Shown here: piece by piece, positions 26,118 to 34,268 of the stretch
Position numbering within the stretch: position 1 is the first letter of the stretch
Layout of the letters: every line of letters starts with the position of its first letter
NCBI RefSeq assembly: GCF_030209375.1
Contig: NZ_JARVSC010000009.1
Location: 248,001-312,000 of the forward strand
Length of the DNA stretch: 64,000 nucleotides
Direction: 5' to 3'
Source: Plantibacter sp. ME-Dv--P-122b
GTDB taxonomy: Bacteria; Actinomycetota; Actinomycetes; Actinomycetales; Microbacteriaceae
Program-made: the position numbers and the translations under genes
Notes under the pieces: model-generated
What the model was told of the DNA's origin: nothing
The model's input: only the letters and a program-made list of their open reading frames with translations
Database searches by the model: none

Positions 26118-28199
26118 TCAGCTGCGCTGCGCGGGCGCCGCGTCTGAACCGCTCGCCGCGGCCGCGTCGAGCGCGGACTGCTCCTCCCCGCCGCGGAACT
26201 GCGTGCGGTAGAGCTCGGCGTACGCGCCGTCGACCTCGAGGAGCTGCGCGTGCGAACCCTGCTCGACGATCCTGCCGTTCTCCATCACGAGGATCGTGTC
26301 CGCGTCGCGGATGGTCGACAGTCGGTGGGCGATGACGAACGAGGTGCGGTCGGAACGCAGTGCGGCCATCGCGTGTTGCACGAGCAGCTCCGTCCGGGTG
26401 TCGACGGAGGACGTCGCCTCGTCGAGGATGAGCAGCTTCGGCTTCGCGATGAACGCGCGGGCGATCGTGATGAGCTGGCGCTCACCGGCTGAGACACTGC
26501 CGCCGTCCGCGTCGAGCACGGTGTCGTACCCGTCGGGCAGCTGGCGCACGAAGCGGTCGACCATCGTCGCCTCAGCGGCCTCGACGACCTCTGCGTCGCT
26601 CGCGTCGAGTCGGCCGTACCGGATGTTCTCGCGGATCGTCCCATCGAACAACCAGGCGTCCTGCAGCACCATCCCGACCTGGGACCGCAGCTCGGCGCGC
26701 GTCAGGGCGGTGATGTCGACGCCGTCGAGCAGGATGCGACCGCCCGTGAGCTCGTAGAACCGCATGACGAGGTTCACGAGGGTCGTCTTCCCGGCCCCGG
26801 TCGGGCCGACGATCGCGACGGTCTGACCCGGCTGCGCGGAGAAGGAGAGGTCCTCGATGAGCGGCTTCTCGGGGTCGTAGCTGAAGGAGACGCCGTCGAA
26901 CTCGACGTGGCCGTCGGTGTGCTCGGGCAGGTGTGCGTCCGCGGTCTCCGGGTCCTGTTCCTCGGCGTCGAGCAGCTCGAAGGTGCGCTCGGCCGACGCG
27001 ACGCCCGACTGCAGCTGGTTCGCCATGCCGGCGATCTGGCTGAGCGGCTGCGAGAACTCACGCGAGTACTGGATGAACGCGGTCGCGTCGCCGAGGGTCA
27101 TCTGGCCGGAGGCGACCCGGAGGCCCCCCACGACGGCGATGAGCACGTAGGACAGGTACGACACGAAGGTCATCGCCGGCATGATCATGCCGGACACGAA
27201 CTGCGCGCCGAACGCCGCCGTGTAGAGCTTCTCGTTGCGCTCGTCGAACTCGGCGAGCATCTCCTTGTCGCGACCGAAGACCCGCACGAGCTCGAGACCC
27301 GAGAACGACTCCTCGATGTGCCCGTTGAGCGAGCCGGTGTTCTTCCACTGCGCCGTGAAGAGCTTCTGCGACCGTGAGCCGATGACCCCGGCGATCAGAG
27401 CGGACAGCGGCAGCGCGATCAGCGCGATGAGTGCGAGCTGCCACGACACGATGAACATCATCGCCGTGATGCCGAGCACCGTGAGGGCCGACTGCACGAG
27501 CTGCGAGAACGCCTGCTGGAGGGCGGTCTGGATGTTGTCGACGTCGTTCGTGACACGCGACATGAGGTCGCCGCGCTGACGGGTGTCGAAGTAGCTCAGC
27601 GGAAGGCGGTTGAGCTTGCGCTCGATGTCCCGACGGAGGTTGTAGACGACGCGCATGACGAGCCCGTTGAGGATGTACCCCTGCGCCCAGTTGAGGATCG
27701 ACGCGACGATGTACATGCCGAGCACGATGATGATCAGACGGCCCAGCAGGGTGAAGTCGATGCCCTGCCCCGGGGTGATGTCCGACTTCTCGAGCATGTC
27801 GGCGTACTGGTCGTTGCCGGATGCGCGTGCCTGGTCGACGACCTGGTCGAGTGTCGCGCCGGCCGGGAGCTGCGAGCCCATCACGCCGTTGAAGATCGCG
27901 TCCATCGCGAGACCGAGGATCTTCGGGGCGATGACCGTGAGTACGACCGAGAGCACGACGAGCCCGACGACGATGCTCATCTTGACCTTCTCGGGGGCGA
28001 GGAGACCGACGAGTCGCTTCGCGGAGGGCCAGAACTGCTCGGCCTTCTTCGACGGGGTGCCGCCGAACACGTCGCCGTCGGACTCGCCCGGGGTGAACTC
28101 CGGTGCGAGGGCCTCCTCCTCGACCGCGTTCAGCTCGGGAGCCTGAGCGGTGTCCTTCGAGGCGCCGGAGGAGCGCTTGTCACGTGGTGAACGGGCCAT
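26118..28199 (-). CDS. ABC exporter half-transporter, canonical ATPase subunit
   Basis: One half of a type IV ABC exporter, 693 residues. A charged N-terminal tail of about 60 residues precedes six membrane helices (about 75-400) and an ATPase domain (about 440-670). Walker A is GPTGAGKTT, Walker B ends in the canonical LILDEATSS, and the switch His is present in VIAHRLSTI. The signature reads VSAGE instead of LSGGQ. The gene follows the other half-transporter by 2 bases, so a heterodimer is almost certain. With the degenerate site in its partner, this subunit should carry the active ATP-hydrolysis Glu. Substrate unknown; multidrug or lipid export is typical. Confidence 0.9.
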   Translation of the reverse strand: MARSPRDKRSSGASKDTAQAPELNAVEEEALAPEFTPGESDGDVFGGTPSKKAEQFWPSAKRLVGLLAPEKVKMSIVVGLVVLSVVLTVIAPKILGLAMDAIFNGVMGSQLPAGATLDQVVDQARASGNDQYADMLEKSDITPGQGIDFTLLGRLIIIVLGMYIVASILNWAQGYILNGLVMRVVYNLRRDIERKLNRLPLSYFDTRQRGDLMSRVTNDVDNIQTALQQAFSQLVQSALTVLGITAMMFIVSWQLALIALIALPLSALIAGVIGSRSQKLFTAQWKNTGSLNGHIEESFSGLELVRVFGRDKEMLAEFDERNEKLYTAAFGAQFVSGMIMPAMTFVSYLSYVLIAVVGGLRVASGQMTLGDATAFIQYSREFSQPLSQIAGMANQLQSGVASAERTFELLDAEEQDPETADAHLPEHTDGHVEFDGVSFSYDPEKPLIEDLSFSAQPGQTVAIVGPTGAGKTTLVNLVMRFYELTGGRILLDGVDITALTRAELRSQVGMVLQDAWLFDGTIRENIRYGRLDASDAEVVEAAEATMVDRFVRQLPDGYDTVLDADGGSVSAGERQLITIARAFIAKPKLLILDEATSSVDTRTELLVQHAMAALRSDRTSFVIAHRLSTIRDADTILVMENGRIVEQGSHAQLLEVDGAYAELYRTQFRGGEEQSALDAAAASGSDAAPAQRS

Positions 28200-28201
28200 G
28201 G

Positions 28202-29938
28202 TCACGCCACCCCTTCCACAGCGAGCTGCGATTGGACGATCTGGCGATACGTCTCGTTGGATTCCAGGAGTTCGTCGTGGGTGCCGCGGCCGACGATGCC
28301 GCCGTCGTTCATGACGATGATGTGGTCGGCCTCCCGGATCGTCGCGATGCGCTGCGCGACGATGATGACGGTCGCGTCGGCGGTGCTGTCGCCGAGGGCT
28401 GCCCGGAGTCGGGCGTCGGTCGCGACGTCGAGGGCCGAGAACGAGTCGTCGAAGAGGTAGACCCGGGGCTTCGCGACGAGAGCCCGGGCGATGCACAGGC
28501 GTTGACGCTGACCGCCGGAGACGTTCGTGCCACCCTGGGCGACGCCGTCGTTGAGCATCTTCGGCTTCGCGCGGACGAAGTCCTCCGCCTGCGCGACGTC
28601 GAGCGCGCTCCACAGCTCGTCGTCGGAGGCCTCGGGACGCCCGAACCGGAGGTTCGAGGCGATCGTGCCCGAGAACAGGTACGGCTTCTGCGGCACGATC
28701 CCGACGACCCCGGCGATCTGCTGCCTGGTGAGCTGCGAGACGGGGACGCCGTCGATGGTGACGTGGCCCTGCTGCGGGTCGTACAGGCGCGGGATGAGCG
28801 AGAGGAGCGTCGTCTTGCCGGAGCCGGTCGAGCCGACGATCGCGGTGGTCTTGCCGGGCTCCGCCGTGAACGTGATGTCCGACAGGACCGGCCGCTCCGC
28901 TCCGGGGTAGCCGAAGGTGACGCCGGTGAACTCGACTCGTCCGACCGACGGCACGCGGATGTCGGTGTTCGTCGGCACGGTGAGGCTCGGCTCGGTGTCG
29001 AGGACGCTCTGGATGCGCTCGGCGCACACGACCGCGCGAGGGATCATCATGACCATGAAGACGCCCATCATCACCGAGGTGAGGATCTGGAGCAGGTACT
29101 GGAGGAACGCGGTGAGGGAACCGACCTGCATCTGGCCGGCGTCCACCCGCTGGCCACCGAACCAGAGCACGGCAGCCGTCGCCAGGTGCAGGACCATCAT
29201 GATGACGGGGAACATGAGGACGAAGATGTTGCCGACCTTGATCGACACGCGCGTGAGCGCCTCGTTCGCGCGGTTGTACCGCTCCGACTCGAACGGCTCG
29301 CGGACGAACGCCCGGACCACGCGGATGCCGATGATCTGCTCGCGCAGCACGCTGTTGATGCCGTCGATGCGGTCCTGCATCTGACGGAACAGCGGCATGA
29401 GGAGGTAGACGAGGAACCCGACGATGATGAACAGCACCGGCACGGAGACCCACACGAGCCACGACAGCCCGGCGTCCTCGCGGAGCGCCATGATGATGCC
29501 GCCGACGCACATGATGGGCGCGGACACCATGAAGTTGAGGGTCATGAGGACGAGCATCTGGACCTGCTGGACGTCGTTCGTGCCGCGCGTGATGAGCGTC
29601 GCGCTGCCGAAGCCGCCGATCTCGAGTGCGCCGAGCGAGTCGACCTTCCGGTAGAACTCCCGGCGCAGGTCGCGGCCGATGGCCATGGCCGTGCGGGCGC
29701 CGAAGTAGACCCCGCCGATGGCTGCGGCCACCTGGACGAGGCAGACGAGCAGCATGGTCATGCCGGTGGACCAGATGAAGTCCGTGTCGCCCCGGGAGAC
29801 GCCCTGGTCGATGATCTGGGCGTTCAGGCTGGGGAGGTAGAGGGCCGCGATCGTCGAGACGAGCTGCAGCACGAAGACCGCGACGACCCAAGCCGCGTAC
29901 GGTTTGGCGTGTCTGAGGGCGAGGGAGAGGAGGGCCAC
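28202..29938 (-). CDS. ABC exporter half-transporter, degenerate ATPase subunit
   Basis: Partner half-transporter, 578 residues with six membrane helices and one ATPase domain. Walker A (GSTGSGKTT) and signature (VSGGQ) are normal. Walker B ends FDDSFS, replacing the catalytic Glu by Asp, and the switch His is Gln (IVAQRIATI). This is the pattern of asymmetric heterodimers such as TM287/288 and LmrCD. An ATG at 29959 is in frame, but AAAGGA at 29950-29945 sits 6 nt before the GTG at 29938, so I prefer that start. The spacer 29939-30132 holds only this ribosome site and no clear gene. Confidence 0.9.
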   Translation of the reverse strand: MALLSLALRHAKPYAAWVVAVFVLQLVSTIAALYLPSLNAQIIDQGVSRGDTDFIWSTGMTMLLVCLVQVAAAIGGVYFGARTAMAIGRDLRREFYRKVDSLGALEIGGFGSATLITRGTNDVQQVQMLVLMTLNFMVSAPIMCVGGIIMALREDAGLSWLVWVSVPVLFIIVGFLVYLLMPLFRQMQDRIDGINSVLREQIIGIRVVRAFVREPFESERYNRANEALTRVSIKVGNIFVLMFPVIMMVLHLATAAVLWFGGQRVDAGQMQVGSLTAFLQYLLQILTSVMMGVFMVMMIPRAVVCAERIQSVLDTEPSLTVPTNTDIRVPSVGRVEFTGVTFGYPGAERPVLSDITFTAEPGKTTAIVGSTGSGKTTLLSLIPRLYDPQQGHVTIDGVPVSQLTRQQIAGVVGIVPQKPYLFSGTIASNLRFGRPEASDDELWSALDVAQAEDFVRAKPKMLNDGVAQGGTNVSGGQRQRLCIARALVAKPRVYLFDDSFSALDVATDARLRAALGDSTADATVIIVAQRIATIREADHIIVMNDGGIVGRGTHDELLESNETYRQIVQSQLAVEGVA

Positions 29939-30132
29939 GTGAGGTCCTTTGTGGTTCATGTCCGGTGCGGAGCACGCGCGCGGACGGAGGAGGGCGGAGC
30001 TGGGCTGGCGCGAGGCCAGTGCCTCCGACGGCGGCGCAAACGGTCGGAGAGCATGAAGGACGTGCCCGAGTGACGATACTCCGAGCCGGTGACACGGTGG
30101 TGTCCCGGTTCGGAATCGTGATCATCGCCTGG

Positions 30133-31698
30133 TCAGTCGACGCCCACGGTGATCGTGTGCCAGCCCTCTGCGCCGTCGGGGACGACGTCGACGGGGGTCT
30201 CGCTCTGCGTCTTCCCGCTCGCATCGGTCGCGCGGACGGCGATGGTGTGGTCGCCGGCCGGGGCGTCCCATTGGAGGACCCACTGCACCCAGGTGTCGTC
30301 GGAGATCGCGGTCGCGAGGGTCGTGTCGAGCCACTCACCGTCGTCGATGCGGACCTGGACCCGGTTCACGCCCGTGTGCTGTGCCCAGGCGACACCGGCG
30401 ATCGCGACGTTCCCCGCCGCGACCCGTCCGCCGTTGCGGGGCACGTCGATGCGTGACTCGGTCTTGATGGGCCCGCGCTCCGACCAGCCACGGTCGGTCC
30501 AGTAGGCGCGGGCGTCCGCGTAGCGGGTCACCTCCAGCTCGACGACCCACTTCGTGGCGGAGACGTAGCCGTACAGGCCCGGGACGACCATGCGCACCGG
30601 GAAGCCGTGCTGCAGCGGGAGCGGCTGTCCGTTCATCCCGACGGCGAGGAGGCTGTCGCGGTCCTCGTCCTGCAGGACCTCGAGCGGGGTGCCGGCGGTG
30701 AACCCGTCGATGCTCCGCGACAGGACCATGTCTGCCCCGGCCTTGGGCTTCGCGCGGGCGAGCAGCTCGCGGATCGGGTATCCGAGCCAGAGCGCGTTGC
30801 CGATGAGGTCGCCGCCGACGGGGTTGGAGACGCAGGTCAGCGTGATGATCGACTCCTGGAGCGGCAGGGCGAGGAGTTCCTCGAACCCGATCTCGACCTC
30901 CTGTTCGACCATGCCCGTGATCTTGAGGCTCCAGGTCGAGGGGTCGATGTTCGGCACCTGGAGGGCGGTGTCGATGCGGTAGAAGGAGTCGTTCGCCGAC
31001 ACGACCGGGGTGAGTCCGTCGATGCCGAGTTCGGCTCCGGCCGGGACCGGCGGTGCGGCGACGGCGGCCGTCGGGAGCTTGAGCGCCTTGCGGATGCTCT
31101 CCACGGCGACCGCTCCCGCCGAGGCCACGCGAGCGCCGACGCCGATGACGAGGGCACCGACCGCGGTGCCGCCGAGCAGGACGAGGAAGGAGCGTCGGGG
31201 GAGTTCGGCCCGCGAGGCGCCGACGACCGGCCGGGCCTCGTCCGCGACCGTCGCATCGTCCCAGGTGCGGAGTCGGGTCACGAGCAGTCGCAGGACGAGG
31301 ATGCCGACCGCGGTGCCGACGACGCTCGGGAACGCCCAGTCGAGGCCTGCGTCCGCTCGGGTGATCGCTGCGACGACCGCGACGACACCGACGAGCGCGA
31401 GCGCGATGCTCCCGACCACCGGGCGGCGCTCCTCGAGGACACCGATCCCGACGGCGAGGGCCGCGACCAGGACACCGAGCACGACGAGCAGCACGAGCTT
31501 GTCATTGGTGCCGAACAGGGCGATGACGAGGTCCTTCACCCAGCCGGGCACGAGGTCGATCACGAGGGAACCTACGGCGAGCAGTGGCGAGCTCGCGGGG
31601 GCGACGAACGCCGCGACGGCCTCTGCCGAGCCGAGGGTGGCGACGGCTGCGACGACGCCGGACGCACCGGCGAGCAGGGTGCGGCGGCGGGGCTCCAT
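30133..31698 (-). CDS. Membrane-anchored molybdopterin-dependent oxidoreductase
   Basis: A sulfite-oxidase-family molybdoenzyme of 521 residues joined to a membrane domain. Four hydrophobic helices lie at about 5-35, 65-90, 95-115 and 125-140. A twin-arginine motif ([11 protein letters not shown], about 167-177) and one more helix follow. The extracytoplasmic Moco domain then carries the molybdenum-ligating Cys near residue 289 ([10 protein letters not shown]) and an Ig-like dimerisation domain (about 400-520). It diverges from moaA, which makes its cofactor. The ATG at 31698 is 7 nt after TAGCAT; an ATG at 31707 is also in frame. The electron acceptor is unknown. Confidence 0.87.
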   Translation of the reverse strand: MEPRRRTLLAGASGVVAAVATLGSAEAVAAFVAPASSPLLAVGSLVIDLVPGWVKDLVIALFGTNDKLVLLVVLGVLVAALAVGIGVLEERRPVVGSIALALVGVVAVVAAITRADAGLDWAFPSVVGTAVGILVLRLLVTRLRTWDDATVADEARPVVGASRAELPRRSFLVLLGGTAVGALVIGVGARVASAGAVAVESIRKALKLPTAAVAAPPVPAGAELGIDGLTPVVSANDSFYRIDTALQVPNIDPSTWSLKITGMVEQEVEIGFEELLALPLQESIITLTCVSNPVGGDLIGNALWLGYPIRELLARAKPKAGADMVLSRSIDGFTAGTPLEVLQDEDRDSLLAVGMNGQPLPLQHGFPVRMVVPGLYGYVSATKWVVELEVTRYADARAYWTDRGWSERGPIKTESRIDVPRNGGRVAAGNVAIAGVAWAQHTGVNRVQVRIDDGEWLDTTLATAISDDTWVQWVLQWDAPAGDHTIAVRATDASGKTQSETPVDVVPDGAEGWHTITVGVD

Positions 31699-31788
31699 GT
31701 CCGTCATGCTACGCGCGCCCGCTGGGCATTCCGCCCTGAAGCGGCCCTTGGGGGTCAAGTCGGCCGTCCATCCCCGTACCCTGGGGGG

Positions 31789-32856
31789 ATGACCACTGTC
31801 GGGCTCGGAATCCCACGCATCGGGTCGCCGCTCAGGCACATCCCGGATGCTGCCGGACGCCCCGACGTCGACGGCCTCATCGACCGCTTCGGCCGGGTCG
31901 CCCGCGACCTCCGGGTGTCGATCACGGAGAAGTGCTCCTTGCGGTGCACATACTGCATGCCGGAGCAGGGGCTCCCGGCCATCGCCCGCGACGACCTGCT
32001 GACGCCGACCGAGATCGGCCGCCTCGTCGAGATCGCCGTCCGCGACCTCGGGGTGCACGACATCCGCTTCACGGGCGGGGAGCCGCTCATGCGTCCTGAC
32101 CTCGCGGAGATCATCGCCCGCAGCTCCGCGGTCGCCGGCGACGCCTCGATCTCCATGACGACGAACGGCATCGGACTCGACAAGCGCGTCGACGAGCTCG
32201 TGGCCGCCGGGCTCACCCGCGTGAACATCTCCCTCGACACCGTCGACCGCGACCACTTCGCGCGACTCACGCGTCGCGACCGCCTCCCCGCCGTCCTGGC
32301 CGGCATCGAGGCCGCCAAGCGCGCCGGGCTGACGCCGCTGAAGATCAACGCCGTCCTCATGCGCGACACGCTCGACGGCGCGGTCGCCTTGCTCTCCTGG
32401 GCGATCGAGAACGGTTGCCGTCTCCGCTTCATCGAGCAGATGCCGCTCGACGCCGACGAGGCCTGGGTGCGCGAGAACATGGTCGACGCGGCCGAGCTGC
32501 TCGACGTCCTCGGTTCCCGCTTCACGCTCACGGCTCCGCACCGCGAGGACCCCTCCGCTCCCGCCGAGGAGTGGCTCGTCGACGGCGGCCCGGCGACGGT
32601 CGGCATCATCGCCTCGGTCACGCGCTCGTTCTGCGACGACTGCGACCGAACCCGGCTCACGGCCGAGGGCACGATCCGCTCCTGCCTCTTCGGTGACGAC
32701 GAGACCGACCTCCGGGGCATGCTGCGTTCGGGGGCCGACGACGTCGAGATCGCGGACCGCTGGCGCGCGGCCATGTGGCACAAGCAGGCCGGGCACCGCA
32801 TCGCGTCGCCCGACTTCGTCCGTCCGGAGCGGAGCATGGGAGCGATCGGTGGCTGA
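31789..32856 (+). CDS. moaA: GTP 3',8-cyclase MoaA
   Basis: Radical SAM enzyme that starts molybdenum cofactor synthesis by cyclising GTP to 3',8-cH2GTP. The SAM cluster Cys49, Cys53 and Cys56 (CSLRCTYC) and the C-terminal cluster Cys282, Cys285 and Cys299 are in place. The essential C-terminal Gly-Gly is residues 354-355. At 355 residues it has normal length. A TACCCT box ends 6 nt before the ATG, so the mRNA may be leaderless. moaD overlaps its end by 8 bases. MoaC, its partner, is encoded 8 kb away in a fusion with a MogA domain. Confidence 0.95.
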   Translation: MTTVGLGIPRIGSPLRHIPDAAGRPDVDGLIDRFGRVARDLRVSITEKCSLRCTYCMPEQGLPAIARDDLLTPTEIGRLVEIAVRDLGVHDIRFTGGEPLMRPDLAEIIARSSAVAGDASISMTTNGIGLDKRVDELVAAGLTRVNISLDTVDRDHFARLTRRDRLPAVLAGIEAAKRAGLTPLKINAVLMRDTLDGAVALLSWAIENGCRLRFIEQMPLDADEAWVRENMVDAAELLDVLGSRFTLTAPHREDPSAPAEEWLVDGGPATVGIIASVTRSFCDDCDRTRLTAEGTIRSCLFGDDETDLRGMLRSGADDVEIADRWRAAMWHKQAGHRIASPDFVRPERSMGAIGG

Positions 32857-33106
32857 GACGACGACGCTGCAGGTGCTCGTGCGCTACTTCGCCGCTGCCG
32901 AGGAGGCAGCCGGCGTCCCCGAGGAGTCCTTGCCGGCGGTGGCGACGGTCGGCGAACTGAAGTCCGTGCTGCTCGAGCGCTACGGCGACGCGATGGCGAA
33001 GGTCCTGGCTTCGGGGTCGTTCCTCGTCGACGGCGTCGTCAGTCGCGACGACGGCCGTCCGCTCGGTGCCCGGGTCGACGTCCTCCCGCCCTTCGCCGGC
33101 GGCTGA
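32849..33106 (+). CDS. moaD: Molybdopterin synthase sulfur carrier subunit MoaD
   Basis: The small ubiquitin-fold subunit of molybdopterin synthase, 85 residues. It ends in Gly-Gly (PPFAGG), whose C-terminal carboxylate is adenylated by the MoeB-like protein encoded at 43212 and then thiocarboxylated to donate sulfur. It starts at a GTG inside the end of moaA, an 8-base overlap that implies translational coupling. Its partner MoaE is encoded at 40517 on the other strand, so the two subunits are not co-transcribed here, which is unusual. Confidence 0.93.
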   Translation: MAETTTLQVLVRYFAAAEEAAGVPEESLPAVATVGELKSVLLERYGDAMAKVLASGSFLVDGVVSRDDGRPLGARVDVLPPFAGG

Positions 33107-33154
33107 GTCGTCGTCGGACGACCGGACAGCGCCGGATGGACCGAGGCGGGCCGT

Positions 33155-33622
33155 CTAGGACGCTGCCGACGGGTGGCGTTCGGAGAGCGCTCGGGCGGCA
33201 CGGGCCTGCAGCCATCGGACGAGGTCCGGGACGCCGCGCGTCCGGGTGTCCGCGGACGCGCCGCCGCCGCCCATCGCGTCGATTCCGGGGATGGTGTCGA
33301 CCGGATAGTCGTCGAGTCGCTCGCATCGCATCCGCCAGTCCGGGAACTGGCGGAACGGCACGGTCTCGTCGTTCAGGATGCGCATGTCGGTGTGGCGGGG
33401 GTCCCGACGGAGACTCGCCAGGAGCGCGGAGATGCCCGCTTCCGGTCCTTCGACCACCTGGAAGAAGTCGTCGCCGCGCACGGCGAGCATGCCGGTGAGC
33501 CCGGAGCGCTCGTTGTTCGCGCGGCTCTCGAGGAGCAGGGCTTCGAGTGACGTCTGCGTCAGCGGGGTGGCGGCCCGGCTCACGTACGTCACCGATCGGA
33601 CCGGCGCTTCAGCATGCATCAC
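33155..33622 (-). CDS. BLUF domain blue-light sensor
   Basis: A short blue-light receptor of the BLUF family, 155 residues, binding FAD non-covalently. The photocycle residues are visible: Tyr13 (VTYVS), Asn37 (NNERSG), Gln55 (FFQVVEGP) and the Trp96/Met98 pair in FPDWRM. A helical tail of about 40 residues follows, but there is no output domain, so it must signal by binding another protein. The GTG start is 7 nt after a TACTGT box; an ATG lies one codon on and a GTG three codons earlier. It faces moaD end to end, and its partner is not evident from its neighbours. Confidence 0.88.
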   Translation of the reverse strand: MMHAEAPVRSVTYVSRAATPLTQTSLEALLLESRANNERSGLTGMLAVRGDDFFQVVEGPEAGISALLASLRRDPRHTDMRILNDETVPFRQFPDWRMRCERLDDYPVDTIPGIDAMGGGGASADTRTRGVPDLVRWLQARAARALSERHPSAAS

Positions 33623-33715
33623 GATTCGCACAGTACATGGTCGGTGGGCCGACTTCGTCCCCCCGATCGGGTCTCCCCAGGATGTTCCCCCTCAGTGGGC
33701 GGTGAGGGGACCGCT

Positions 33716-34258
33716 TCATCGTGAGGCCTGCCAGGCGCGACGGGCGATCCCGGCCGACCGGAACATCATGACGAGCGAGGAGATCGTGCCGACGAGGGTC
33801 GCCAGGAACGCCGCGAGCGCGAGCAGCTGGAGCAGTCCGCCGACCGTCGACGACCGGCCGACGTACGGCGGGATCTCGTCCGACACGGTGTTCCCGACGC
33901 CGAAGCCGGCGACGAACATCGCGATGAGACCGAGCCAGACGAGCATCGAGCCGAGGGTCGCGACGTGCACCCAGTGCGTGCCGAGTCGGCCGCGCCATCC
34001 GAAGGAGGCGAACACCAGGATGGCCGTGAGGCCGAGCAGGAACGCGATCGCGACACCGACGAGGCCGACGATCAGGGTCGTGGGCGTGAACACCCCGTAG
34101 ATCGCCTCGATGCCGTAGGAGTCGTCCGTCATCGCGAGCGGCGCCCAGATGAGTTCCTCGATGGGAGCCAGCATCAGCATCACCGTCGCGGCGACCGCCC
34201 AGACGACGACGGCGATGCGCTGGGCGCGGAGGTCACGGCGTGCATCGGTCGTCGACAT
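33716..34258 (-). CDS. Four-helix membrane protein of unknown function
   Basis: A 180-residue membrane protein with four hydrophobic segments near 14-40, 55-85, 95-120 and 140-170, and short charged loops. I recognise no motif or family beyond that. The ATG at 34258 has a GTGGAG ribosome site and yields a compact N-terminus; the frame is open further upstream. It lies 10 bases downstream of the UvrA-like gene on the same strand, so it may be co-transcribed with it. The spacer on its other side (33623-33715) shows nothing. Function unknown. Confidence 0.7.
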   Translation of the reverse strand: MSTTDARRDLRAQRIAVVVWAVAATVMLMLAPIEELIWAPLAMTDDSYGIEAIYGVFTPTTLIVGLVGVAIAFLLGLTAILVFASFGWRGRLGTHWVHVATLGSMLVWLGLIAMFVAGFGVGNTVSDEIPPYVGRSSTVGGLLQLLALAAFLATLVGTISSLVMMFRSAGIARRAWQASR

Positions 34259-34268
34259 GGACTCCACG

